Assembly: GCA_944390575.1 (NCBI GenBank)
Contig: CALXQJ010000002.1
Span: forward strand, 372,001-436,000
Direction of reading: 5' to 3'
Length of the DNA: 64,000 bases
DNA from: an uncultured Spirochaetota bacterium
GTDB lineage: Bacteria; Spirochaetota; Brachyspiria; Brachyspirales; Brachyspiraceae
This document shows positions 48,593 to 55,753 of the stretch, one piece after another (within the stretch, counting starts at the first letter, position 1; the number at the start of each line of letters is the position of its first letter). The position numbers were made by a program, and so were the translations under genes. The notes beneath the pieces are model-generated. The model was given only the letters and a program-made list of their open reading frames with translations, was not told the origin of the DNA and did no database searches.

Positions 48593-49393
48593 TTATCCTA
48601 AAGATACATCTAATATCATCATTATAGTAAAGCCTATAATAAAGCCAAATACTCCAGCATGATTGTCTTGTTTATCTACAGCTTCAGGTACTAATTCTTC
48701 TACAACAACATATATCATAGCTCCAGCAGCAAAAGCTAATGCTAATGGAAGTATTATTTGCATTTTTGTAACAGCAATAGCTCCTATAACTGCAGATATA
48801 GGCTCTACAATAGCAGATAAAGAACCTAATAAAAATGATTTCCATTTTGACACACCAGTAGATACAAGAGGAAGTGATAAAGCAGCACCTTCAGGAAAAT
48901 TTTGTATTCCAATACCAATAGTTAATGCCATAGCCGAAGCTAATGTAAAGTTAGGGTCGCCTATAAAATAAGCACCAAAAGCAACACCTACAGCAAGCCC
49001 TTCTGGTATATTATGTACTGTTATAGCTAAAAACAATAAAGTTAATTGAGATAATTTTGTATTTGGTCCTTCTTTTAGAGCTTCTCCATTAAAAAAGTGC
49101 ATGTGAGGAAGAATTTTATCTAAAATCCATATAAATAGTGTTCCAAGTAAAAATCCAAGAGTAGGTATTAACCATTTAGTTATCTCATTTTTAGATGATA
49201 AATCTATAGCAGGTAGAAGTAATGACCAAAAAGAAGCAGCAACCATTACTCCAGCAGCAAATCCATACATTATAGATAATATTCTTTTTTTTATTCCGCC
49301 TAAAAATAAAAAAACTAATGCTGAGCCTAAAGTTGTAAGCCCCCAAGTAATTAAGCCACCTGTTAAAGATGCTAATATTGCATTTTTAAACAT
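48593..49393 (-). CDS. ZIP-family divalent metal transporter (ZupT/GufA-like)
   Basis: Imports or exchanges zinc and related divalent metals. The 266-residue protein has eight membrane helices; the conserved metal-site motifs are 'VHNIPEGLAVGVAFG' in TM4 and 'GIQNFPEGAALSLPL' in TM5. ATG 49393 is chosen since GGAGAA lies 7 nt upstream; a TTG 15 bases earlier is inside that site. It has its own consensus promoter 37 bp upstream. Together with the arsR-ATPase operon it makes this window relatively rich in zinc handling. Confidence 0.9.
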   Translation of the reverse strand: MFKNAILASLTGGLITWGLTTLGSALVFLFLGGIKKRILSIMYGFAAGVMVAASFWSLLLPAIDLSSKNEITKWLIPTLGFLLGTLFIWILDKILPHMHFFNGEALKEGPNTKLSQLTLLFLAITVHNIPEGLAVGVAFGAYFIGDPNFTLASAMALTIGIGIQNFPEGAALSLPLVSTGVSKWKSFLLGSLSAIVEPISAVIGAIAVTKMQIILPLALAFAAGAMIYVVVEELVPEAVDKQDNHAGVFGFIIGFTIMMILDVSLG

Positions 49394-49429
49394 TATAATT
49401 TTCTCCAAATAATCAAACTGTAAATAATA

Positions 49430-49458
49430 ATTATATTAGATAAGTATTAAGTTGTCAA
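49430..49458 (-). promoter_or_regulatory. consensus sigma-70 promoter of the ZIP transporter gene
   Basis: Minus strand TTGACA (49458-49453), 17 bp, TATAAT (49435-49430): a perfect consensus promoter. It lies directly after the terminator 49476-49507, so the RNA upstream is a separate transcript. Confidence 0.8.
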
Positions 49459-49475
49459 TATAATGCTTTTTGTGC

Positions 49476-49507
49476 AAAAAAACACCCCACATAAATATGT
49501 AGGGTGT
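49476..49507 (-). terminator. intrinsic terminator of the minus-strand RNA
   Basis: Minus-strand hairpin, 12 pairs including one G-U (arms 49507-49496 and 49493-49482), then TTTTTTT. It insulates the ZIP promoter that follows. Confidence 0.75.
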
Positions 49508-49621
49508 GAAAGTAATGGGTTTGTATATATATCTTTAAGAGTGCGACAAATGAATTTTTTTGTAGCTATATATATAAACCATTAATCTAAAGAGAGAGTA
49601 AAATATTTATAGTTTTTCTAT

Positions 49622-49663
49622 AAAAAAATAATGAGCTCACCCTTCTCAAGGTGAACCCATCAT
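49622..49663 (-). terminator. hairpin with T-run inside the putative RNA
   Basis: Minus-strand stem of nine pairs with two G-U (arms 49656-49648 and 49643-49635, loop GAGA), extended by ATGA/TCAT past a 3-nt bulge, followed by TATTTTTTT. It looks like an intrinsic terminator or attenuator. Confidence 0.5.
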
Positions 49664-49690
49664 AATAGTGTTAGGAGTCTGATAATAATG

Positions 49691-49890
49691 AATAATTATT
49701 TATATTATAATACAATTATACATCCATTGGTAAAATAGATATATAAAATATTACAAATATAAAAATTATCATTTATGTTTAAATAATAACATTTAATTTA
49801 AAAAAAGCAAGCATTCTTTTTTTTATAAAAAGATAAGATTATTTATAATATTTTTATTGCAAAAAAATATTATTAGTTTATGATATTTTG
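49691..49890. other. AT-rich intergenic stretch, no gene seen
   Basis: Between the putative RNA and the fliP promoter I see no ORF, hairpin with G/C pairs or repeat; the sequence is nearly all A/T. Confidence 0.5.
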
Positions 49891-49891
49891 T

Positions 49892-49902
49892 GTTTACATA
49901 AC
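49892..49902 (+). promoter_or_regulatory. GTTTACATAAC box (10/11) before fliP
   Basis: It differs from the recurring box only in the last base. It overlaps the -35 of the probable fliP promoter and lies 70 bp upstream of a second 10/11 copy at 49962-49972. Confidence 0.4.
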
Positions 49903-49920
49903 ATCGATATTTTCTATGAT
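49893..49920 (+). promoter_or_regulatory. probable sigma-70 type promoter of the fliP operon
   Basis: TTTACA (49893-49898), 16 bp, TATGAT (49915-49920). The leader would be about 150 nt. No sigma-28 element is seen here. Confidence 0.5.
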
Positions 49921-49961
49921 CTATATTAAAAAATATTAATTTCTTTTTTGTCTAAAAATTA

Positions 49962-49972
49962 GTTAACATAAT
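49962..49972 (+). promoter_or_regulatory. GTTAACATAAT box (10/11) before fliP
   Basis: It differs at one base from the recurring box, and lies in the fliP leader 107 bp before the ATG. Confidence 0.35.
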
Positions 49973-50019
49973 ACTTGACTTTTTACCGTAATATGATAAC
50001 TTTTATATAAGTATCGTTA

Positions 50020-50062
50020 AAGTAAAAAATAATTTAAGTAAAAAAATAATTTAAGAAAAAAT
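50020..50062 (+). repeat. short AT-rich tandem repeat in the fliP leader
   Basis: A 16-17 bp unit of the form AGTAAAAAATAATTTA is repeated about 2.5 times just before the fliP ribosome binding site. It may affect leader structure or vary by slippage; its role is unknown. Confidence 0.4.
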
Positions 50063-50078
50063 TAAGGAATAATTAGTG

Positions 50079-50861
50079 ATGAAAAAGTTGTGTATTATGC
50101 TCGTGGTATTGATGCTTATAATACCATCATCAGTTTATGCACAAAATAATATACCTATACCTACAATAGGGCTTAATATACAACAAGCACAAACACCACA
50201 GCAAGTGAGTTTAGGGCTTCAAATACTGTTCTTATTAACTATATTGTCTTTGTCTCCTTCAATAATAATAATGACAACTAGTTTTATAAGAGTTTCTATA
50301 GTTTTAGGTTTTGTACAGAGAGCTTTATCACTTCAAGAAACTCCTCCAAGAGCTTTAGTGATGGGGCTATCTCTGTTCTTAACATTTTTTATTATGATGC
50401 CAACATTGACTCGTATTAATCAAGAGGCATTACAACCATATTTGAATGGTAGTATAGGGGTTAATGATTTATATTCTAGAGGTATAGGACCTCTTAGATT
50501 TTTTATGTTTAACTCGCTTAGGGGTGAGAATGGTATTAAGAGTTTGGATTTATTTTTAAGTATTAGTAACTCTGATATTAGGCTTAGAGACATACAATCA
50601 GCTTCTGATTTAGATAAAATACCTACTATGATTGTAATACCAGCTTTTATAATAAATGAACTTACAATAGCATTTAAGATGGGTATATATTTATTTATTC
50701 CTTTTATAGTTATAGATTTGGTGGTGGCATCAATACTTATGGCTATGGGTATGATAATGTTGCCTCCTATTATGATATCATTACCATTAAAGATAATTTT
50801 ATTTGTTGCAGTAGATGGATGGAAATTATTGATACTGCAACTAGTTGAGAGTTTTAAGTAA
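50079..50861 (+). CDS. fliP: flagellar export gate protein FliP
   Basis: Core of the type III export gate with FliQ and FliR. About 260 residues with a cleavable signal peptide ('MKKLCIMLVVLMLIIPSSVYA') as in other FliPs, then four helices. Diagnostic blocks are 'SLSPSIIIMTTSFIRVSIVL', 'GLSLFLTFFIMMPTL' and 'FIPFIVIDLVVASILMAMGM'. ATG 50079 is preferred over a GTG at 50076, since AAGGA ends 10 nt before it. It opens the export-gate operon here; no fliO, fliM or fliN is in front. Confidence 0.96.
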   Translation: MKKLCIMLVVLMLIIPSSVYAQNNIPIPTIGLNIQQAQTPQQVSLGLQILFLLTILSLSPSIIIMTTSFIRVSIVLGFVQRALSLQETPPRALVMGLSLFLTFFIMMPTLTRINQEALQPYLNGSIGVNDLYSRGIGPLRFFMFNSLRGENGIKSLDLFLSISNSDIRLRDIQSASDLDKIPTMIVIPAFIINELTIAFKMGIYLFIPFIVIDLVVASILMAMGMIMLPPIMISLPLKIILFVAVDGWKLLILQLVESFK

Positions 50862-50882
50862 TATTAATTTTGGAGTTGTGTT

Positions 50883-51152
50883 ATGTCGGATATTTCTATT
50901 ATTGTTTTAGTTCAAGAGACTTTATGGATATTTGCTGTTTTGTCGGCTCCTATATTAATAGTGTCTATAGTTGTTGGTTTGATAATTTCTATTTTGCAGG
51001 CTACAACATCTATACAGGAACAGACGCTTACTTTTGTTCCTAAGATGATTGCTATGCTTGTTATGATATATTTTTTAGCAGGGTGGATGCTTAATTATAC
51101 TAGTGCTTTTACTGTGAGGCTTTTTAGTTTGCTTCCAAGTATAGCACATTGA
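50883..51152 (+). CDS. fliQ: flagellar export gate protein FliQ
   Basis: Two-helix export gate subunit, 89 residues, with 'PILIVSIVVGLIISILQATT' and 'QEQTLTFVPKMIAMLVMIYF' being the family's two helices and connecting Q-E-Q-T-L motif. GGAG precedes the ATG. It lies 21 bp after fliP and 41 bp before fliR, in the standard P-Q-R order. Confidence 0.96.
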   Translation: MSDISIIVLVQETLWIFAVLSAPILIVSIVVGLIISILQATTSIQEQTLTFVPKMIAMLVMIYFLAGWMLNYTSAFTVRLFSLLPSIAH

Positions 51153-51193
51153 TAGTTTGTGTATTTTAAGTTTTTAGGGTTGTTTATAGTTTT

Positions 51194-51997
51194 ATGGATA
51201 ATTTTGTGAACTTCTTTCAGATTTATCTAATAATCATGGTTAGATTTGTAGGGATATTGATGATAGCGCCAATGTTCTCTTCTAATATTATTCCAAACTC
51301 TATAAAACTTTCTTTAGCATTTGTAGCTACAGCTATTATATTTCCATTAGTAGCAAATACTAGTGTTAAGGTTGCCTCTACTTTTGTTGAGTATTTTTTA
51401 TCATTAGTGAATGAGGCTTTAATTGGAATTTTAATAGGTTTTTTAATGTCTGTACTTTTTGCAGCATTTCAAGTTATGGCAAACTTTTTTGAAGTTCAAA
51501 TGGGTTTTGGTATATCAGAAACAATAGACCCTATTAATCAGGTTTCATTGCCTTTATTAGGACAACTTCAAGCATTAGTAGTTATATTAATATTTATAGC
51601 TATAGATGGACATAGTTTAGTAATAAGAACATTACATTATAGTTATAAAGCGATACCAGTATTGAGTGAAGCTTCTAAGGAAGTGTTTTTATCATCATTT
51701 CAAGGTGTTATAGACAGAATGATATATTATATGAGTTCTTTATTTTCTATAGCATTATCATTAGCATTACCTATAATGCTAACTTTATTTTTACTTGGAG
51801 TAAGCTTAGGGCTATTAGCTAAAACAGCTCCACAGATGAATATATTAATGCTTGGTTTCCCACTACAAATAGCATTAGGTTTAACTGCTTATTATGTTCT
51901 TGTATCAGTTTTAATAAAAAACTTTATGAAGATACTTCAAGTTAGTATATCTGATGTTCAGAGTTTAATAACTTTTTTATCTGGGGGCACTGTATGA
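51194..51997 (+). CDS. fliR: flagellar export gate protein FliR
   Basis: Export gate membrane protein, 267 residues, with six predicted helices. Family blocks include 'RFVGILMIAPMFSSNIIPNS' early, 'NEALIGILIGFLMSVLFAAF' and 'GFGISETIDPINQVSLPLLG'. Its stop overlaps the flhB ATG (ATGA), indicating translational coupling of FliR and FlhB, which bind each other in the gate; in some bacteria they are fused. Confidence 0.95.
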   Translation: MDNFVNFFQIYLIIMVRFVGILMIAPMFSSNIIPNSIKLSLAFVATAIIFPLVANTSVKVASTFVEYFLSLVNEALIGILIGFLMSVLFAAFQVMANFFEVQMGFGISETIDPINQVSLPLLGQLQALVVILIFIAIDGHSLVIRTLHYSYKAIPVLSEASKEVFLSSFQGVIDRMIYYMSSLFSIALSLALPIMLTLFLLGVSLGLLAKTAPQMNILMLGFPLQIALGLTAYYVLVSVLIKNFMKILQVSISDVQSLITFLSGGTV

Positions 51998-53184
51998 TAA
52001 TTAAGTTATTAGAATTATTTATAAAAATAAAAGCAAAGCTTTATAGAAAATACTTACGCCTTACAGGACAAGGATTCAACCTAACATTATTTGCTTCACC
52101 AGAAGATGAAGGTAGAACAGAACTTCCTACTGAACGTAAAAAGAGAAGAGCTAGAGAAGAAGAAGGGCGTGTTGTAAACTCTAATGAAATTAATCAAACA
52201 CTTGTACTTGCTGTTACTACTGCTGTTATTGCACTTCTTACTGGCTATTTGAGTCATTTACTTGGTCAATATGTTAAGGATGTATTTAGTAGAATTTCTA
52301 ATGCTGATAATCTTATGACTATGGAGATGATTCCAGATTTATTTTTAGATATAGTATTAATGGTAGCAAAGAGTTCTGGTATAGTTTTACTTGTGGCTTT
52401 ATTTGTTGGAGTAGGTTCTAATGTTGCACAGACACAATTTTTATTCACTACTAAAAAATTAAAGCCAAACTTTAAACGTATAGCTCCTACTTGGAAAAAC
52501 TTTAAAGAGAGGGCTTTTATATCTTCTCAGAATGTGATGAATCTTGTTAAGATTTTATTTAAGACTATAGTAATATCTATATTAACATTTTCTACTATAT
52601 ATTTTAAACGTAGCGACTTGTTTAATATGGTACATATGGAATTAGCACAGTCTATGCACGTTTTTTTCTTTATAGTATTAGAGATGGTAGCAAAGGTATT
52701 ATTATTTATGATAGTTATTTCTGTAATAGATTATTATTTTCAAAAGAGAGAATATATTAATAGCTTAAAAATGACTAAGCATGAACAGAAAGAAGAGTTT
52801 AAAGAAATGGAAGGAGATCCATTAGTAAAGAGTCAACTTCAAGATATGGCACGTAGAATAGTAAGTAGAACTATGCTTAAAAGTGTACCAGAAGCTGATG
52901 TTATAATTACAAATCCTACTCACTTTGCAGTAGCTCTAAAATATGAAAGTGGTGATTATGCACCTATTGTTACTGCTAAGGGGCTTGATCATATAGCATT
53001 AAAAATAAGAGAAATAGCTAAAGACAATGATATAGAAATAGTTGAAAATAAACCTTTAGCAAGAGAGCTTTATTATAATGTTGAGATAGGGCAGTATATA
53101 CCAGAAAAGTTGTTTCACGTAGTATCACGTATATTAGGTGAAGTTTATAGAATACGTAATGAAAAGATGGCTAAGGCTATATAA
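51994..53184 (+). CDS. flhB: flagellar export switch protein FlhB
   Basis: Controls the export substrate switch by self-cleavage. The 396-residue protein has four membrane helices and the cytoplasmic domain with the autocleavage motif N-P-T-H at residues 307-310 ('ITNPTHFAVALKY'). About 36 extra residues precede the usual start-like 'EDEGRTELPTERKKRRAREE', including an amphipathic helix. The ATG lies within the fliR stop (ATGA overlap), which supports this longer form. Next is flhA. Confidence 0.95.
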   Translation: MIIKLLELFIKIKAKLYRKYLRLTGQGFNLTLFASPEDEGRTELPTERKKRRAREEEGRVVNSNEINQTLVLAVTTAVIALLTGYLSHLLGQYVKDVFSRISNADNLMTMEMIPDLFLDIVLMVAKSSGIVLLVALFVGVGSNVAQTQFLFTTKKLKPNFKRIAPTWKNFKERAFISSQNVMNLVKILFKTIVISILTFSTIYFKRSDLFNMVHMELAQSMHVFFFIVLEMVAKVLLFMIVISVIDYYFQKREYINSLKMTKHEQKEEFKEMEGDPLVKSQLQDMARRIVSRTMLKSVPEADVIITNPTHFAVALKYESGDYAPIVTAKGLDHIALKIREIAKDNDIEIVENKPLARELYYNVEIGQYIPEKLFHVVSRILGEVYRIRNEKMAKAI

Positions 53185-53207
53185 GGAAAATGGGGAGATA
53201 ATAAACT

Positions 53208-55325
53208 GTGGCTACAATGAATGCTAAAAATATTTTAGATTCGATAAAGTTACCATCTAATGTAACTCGTCATACTGATGTACTTTTTGCAATAGGTGCA
53301 GTAATGGTTATAATGATGCTCATTATACCATTACCTAATATCATATTAGACTTTTTACTTATTACTAATATAATAATTTCTCTTTTAATTTTACTTATGG
53401 TTCTTAGTGTTAAGAGTGCTAATGAGTTTAGTGTATTTCCTTCTGTGTTACTTGTAATGACTGCTTTTAGACTTGCACTTAATGTTTCTACTACAAGAGC
53501 TATTTTAACACAAGGAGCAAATTTTAATGGTAAGATAATAACTTCATTTGCGGACTTTGTAGTATCTGGAAATATAGTAGTAGGAGTTGTTGTATTTATT
53601 ATTCTTATAATAGTTCAGTTTGTAGTTATCACTAAGGGTGCTACAAGAGTTGCTGAGGTTTCTGCTCGTTTTGCATTAGATAGTATGCCTTCTAAGATGA
53701 TGGCAGTAGAATCAGAACTTCAGGCTGGAGCTATTACAGATAAAGAGGCTGAAGAGAAGAGAAAGAAGATACGTGGTGAGAGTGATTTTTATGGTACTAT
53801 GGACGGTGCTTCTAAGTTTGTACAGGGTGATGTTATAGCTGGTATTATTATTACTGTTATAAATATTATAGGTGGACTTATAATAGGTATGACTTTACGT
53901 GGTGAACCTTTTACACAGGCACTTAATGCTTATACTCGTTTTACTGTTGGTGATGGACTTGTGAGTCAGATACCTTCTTTCTTTATGAGTTTTGCTACTG
54001 GTTTGCTTGTTACTCGTAGTAGTAGTGAGGATAATTTGTCTACTCAAGTTGCTGTTCAAGTATTTGCAAAACCTAAGAATTTATTTATAGGAGCTGCTTT
54101 TGCATTTTTCTTGATGCTTCTACCTGGTTTCCCTAAGATAGCGTTATTTGTTATATCTCTTGCTTTATTTTTAGCTGGATATGCTTTAAGAAAAGAGCAA
54201 AAAGAACTTGGACTTAATGAAGATGGTAGTAGAACTGATGCTGAAGAACAAGCTCCACAAGGACCACTTGATGTTACCCCTTTCTTGAAAGTTGAAAAGA
54301 TTGAATTATCTGTGGGTGCTTCTTTGATACCACTTGCTTTAGAATCTGAAGGTGGGGATTTAATTAACAGAATAAGTCAGGTGCGTCGTGAACTTGCTTT
54401 GGAAGTTGGACTTGTTGTACCACCTGTTCGTGTTGTAGATAATACTGTTATAGAACCTGATGAGTATACTATTAGTATTAATGGTACAGAAATATCAAAA
54501 GGTTTTGTACGTCCAACTATGCTTTTAGCTTTGAATGCTAATTCACCTAAAGGACCTACTCCAGAGTGTGAGCAAGTAAAAGAACCTGCTTTTGGTCTTC
54601 CTGCATATTGGATTAAAGTTGATGAAAAGACTACTGCTGAAGAGAAAGGATTTATGTTATTTCAACCTTCTTCTGTTATTGCCACACATTTTAGTGAAAC
54701 TATTAAGAGAAATGCTAATCTTCTTATTGGTCGTGAAGAAGTTCAGAATATACTTGATCTTATTAAAGATGATCATAAGGCACTTGTTTCTGAAGTACTT
54801 GCTGCAAAACCTCGTAATGAAAGTCCACTTGGATATATTCAAAAAGTATTACAGAACTTATTACAAGAAGAAGTACCTATTAGAAATAGTGTTGCTATAT
54901 TAGAAGGTGTTGCTGATGCTATTTCTATTATGGGTAGTGAACAGGCTACGGAGCTTGTTCGTACAAGACTTGCAGCTCAAATTTCTCAAATGGTTGCTGA
55001 TCCTGAGAGAAATATTAGAGTTATAACTTTAAGTCAGCAATTACAAAATAATATAGCACAAAACTTAGCTGATACTGGAAACTTACAAGGTTCTCAAATG
55101 ATTGCTATGAGTTTTGAGAGTATGCAGGCTTTAATTAAGAATATAAAAGATGCAGTTAAATTGGTACAAGATTCTGGTGTTGCTGATATAGTATTTTTAA
55201 CTTCTCCATTAATTAGAAGACCATTATATCAGTTTATTGCTAAGAATATTGGAAAATATAAAGTTATTGCTACAACAGAAATAGCACAAGGGTATAATGT
55301 ACAAGGTGTTGCTAGTATTAAATAA
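53208..55325 (+). CDS. flhA: flagellar export protein FlhA
   Basis: Largest export-gate subunit, forms the nonameric ring that docks chaperone-substrate complexes. 705 residues: eight membrane helices in residues 20-330, the FHIPEP-family block 'FPSVLLVMTAFRLALNVSTTR', and a cytoplasmic domain beyond about 355. The 'GDVIAGIIITVINIIGGLII' segment is also typical. The GTG at 53208 is chosen since GGGGAG lies 10 nt upstream; the ATG at 53217 is too far. It follows flhB by 23 bp and is followed by two microprotein genes and flhF. Confidence 0.97.
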   Translation: MATMNAKNILDSIKLPSNVTRHTDVLFAIGAVMVIMMLIIPLPNIILDFLLITNIIISLLILLMVLSVKSANEFSVFPSVLLVMTAFRLALNVSTTRAILTQGANFNGKIITSFADFVVSGNIVVGVVVFIILIIVQFVVITKGATRVAEVSARFALDSMPSKMMAVESELQAGAITDKEAEEKRKKIRGESDFYGTMDGASKFVQGDVIAGIIITVINIIGGLIIGMTLRGEPFTQALNAYTRFTVGDGLVSQIPSFFMSFATGLLVTRSSSEDNLSTQVAVQVFAKPKNLFIGAAFAFFLMLLPGFPKIALFVISLALFLAGYALRKEQKELGLNEDGSRTDAEEQAPQGPLDVTPFLKVEKIELSVGASLIPLALESEGGDLINRISQVRRELALEVGLVVPPVRVVDNTVIEPDEYTISINGTEISKGFVRPTMLLALNANSPKGPTPECEQVKEPAFGLPAYWIKVDEKTTAEEKGFMLFQPSSVIATHFSETIKRNANLLIGREEVQNILDLIKDDHKALVSEVLAAKPRNESPLGYIQKVLQNLLQEEVPIRNSVAILEGVADAISIMGSEQATELVRTRLAAQISQMVADPERNIRVITLSQQLQNNIAQNLADTGNLQGSQMIAMSFESMQALIKNIKDAVKLVQDSGVADIVFLTSPLIRRPLYQFIAKNIGKYKVIATTEIAQGYNVQGVASIK

Positions 55326-55360
55326 TATTTATAATTATTAATTTAAGAGGATGCTTACTT

Positions 55361-55534
55361 ATGAAAACTATAAAAATATTTGGTAGAAACAGAGAAGAAA
55401 TAGAACGTCAGGCTAGAAATAAATATGGTGAAAATTATTTTATTATTAGCATTAAAGAATTACATAAAAGATGTTTATTTGGTAGTATAAAAAGGCATTT
55501 TGAAGTTTCTATTGGTGTTTTAGAAAATTTTTAA
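55361..55534 (+). CDS. 57-residue Jag_N-like microprotein A
   Basis: A short gene between flhA and flhF. AAGAGGAT lies 8-10 nt before the ATG at 55361. The product starts 'MKTIKIFGRNREEIERQARN' and continues with 'GENYFIISI' and 'CLFGSIKRHFEVSI'. It aligns with microprotein B and with the first 60 residues of the neighbouring FlhF: G-R-N/D, a helix with E and A, G, then 'FIIS', then a basic 'FG.IKR' turn. The pattern matches the small Jag_N fold (beta-alpha-beta-beta, with 'GFLG.GKK'). Function is unknown. That it is real is supported by its ribosome binding site, operon position and paralogy. Confidence 0.7.
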   Translation: MKTIKIFGRNREEIERQARNKYGENYFIISIKELHKRCLFGSIKRHFEVSIGVLENF

Positions 55535-55552
55535 TTAAGGTTATTTATTATT

Positions 55553-55723
55553 ATGAAAACATTTCGGATTATTGGTAGAGATAAAAGAGAGGCTTTAAAA
55601 AAGGCACATAATATTTATGGAAAGGATGGTTTTTTTATTATTAGTGCTGAAGATAAAGAATGTAAGTTTTTTTTGGGTTTCATTAAGAGACAAGTTTTTG
55701 AATTAAAAGTTGTTCGTGTTTAA
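55553..55723 (+). CDS. 56-residue Jag_N-like microprotein B
   Basis: Second short gene, 18 bp after the first. TAAGG lies upstream of the ATG at 55553, spaced about 14 nt. Product begins 'MKTFRIIGRDKREALKKAHN', then 'GKDGFFIISAED', then 'KFFLGFIKRQVFELKVV'. Residue-by-residue similarity to microprotein A is high in the first 30 residues and the basic 'IKR' turn is shared. It resembles the Jag_N-like N-terminus of FlhF, which begins 30 bp downstream. Independent of FlhF it may bind the same partner or dimerise with it (inference). Confidence 0.7.
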   Translation: MKTFRIIGRDKREALKKAHNIYGKDGFFIISAEDKECKFFLGFIKRQVFELKVVRV

Positions 55724-55753
55724 TATATATATTATTTTTGGGGAGTAAAACAA

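Larger units (their letters stand above)
49474..49690 (-). ncRNA. putative structured non-coding RNA (approximate limits)
   Basis: No ORF of note is present, but two hairpins that pair fully only as minus-strand RNA lie here: one at 49663-49631 followed by seven Ts, and one at 49507-49482 followed by seven Ts. Each contains G-U pairs that would be C-A mismatches on the plus strand. TATAAT-like sequences stand just upstream (about 49705-49720) without a good -35. It could be one RNA with two terminators, a 60-nt RNA with read-through, or an attenuator. It does not match tmRNA, RNase P or SRP RNA as far as I can judge. Confidence 0.4.

Noticed and set aside
49600-49700. Reading of the 49.6 kb hairpin as tRNA, tmRNA or SRP RNA
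   Set aside because: No acceptor/T-arm sequence, no GGAA-type SRP loop and wrong size; only generic hairpins are visible.
53208-53219. ATG at 53217 as the FlhA start
   Set aside because: GGGGAG is 10 nt from the GTG but 19 nt from the ATG, so GTG is the better start.
54592-54903. Plus-strand open frame within flhA, leucine rich
   Set aside because: It is a frame shadow of the FlhA cytoplasmic domain, without a binding site.
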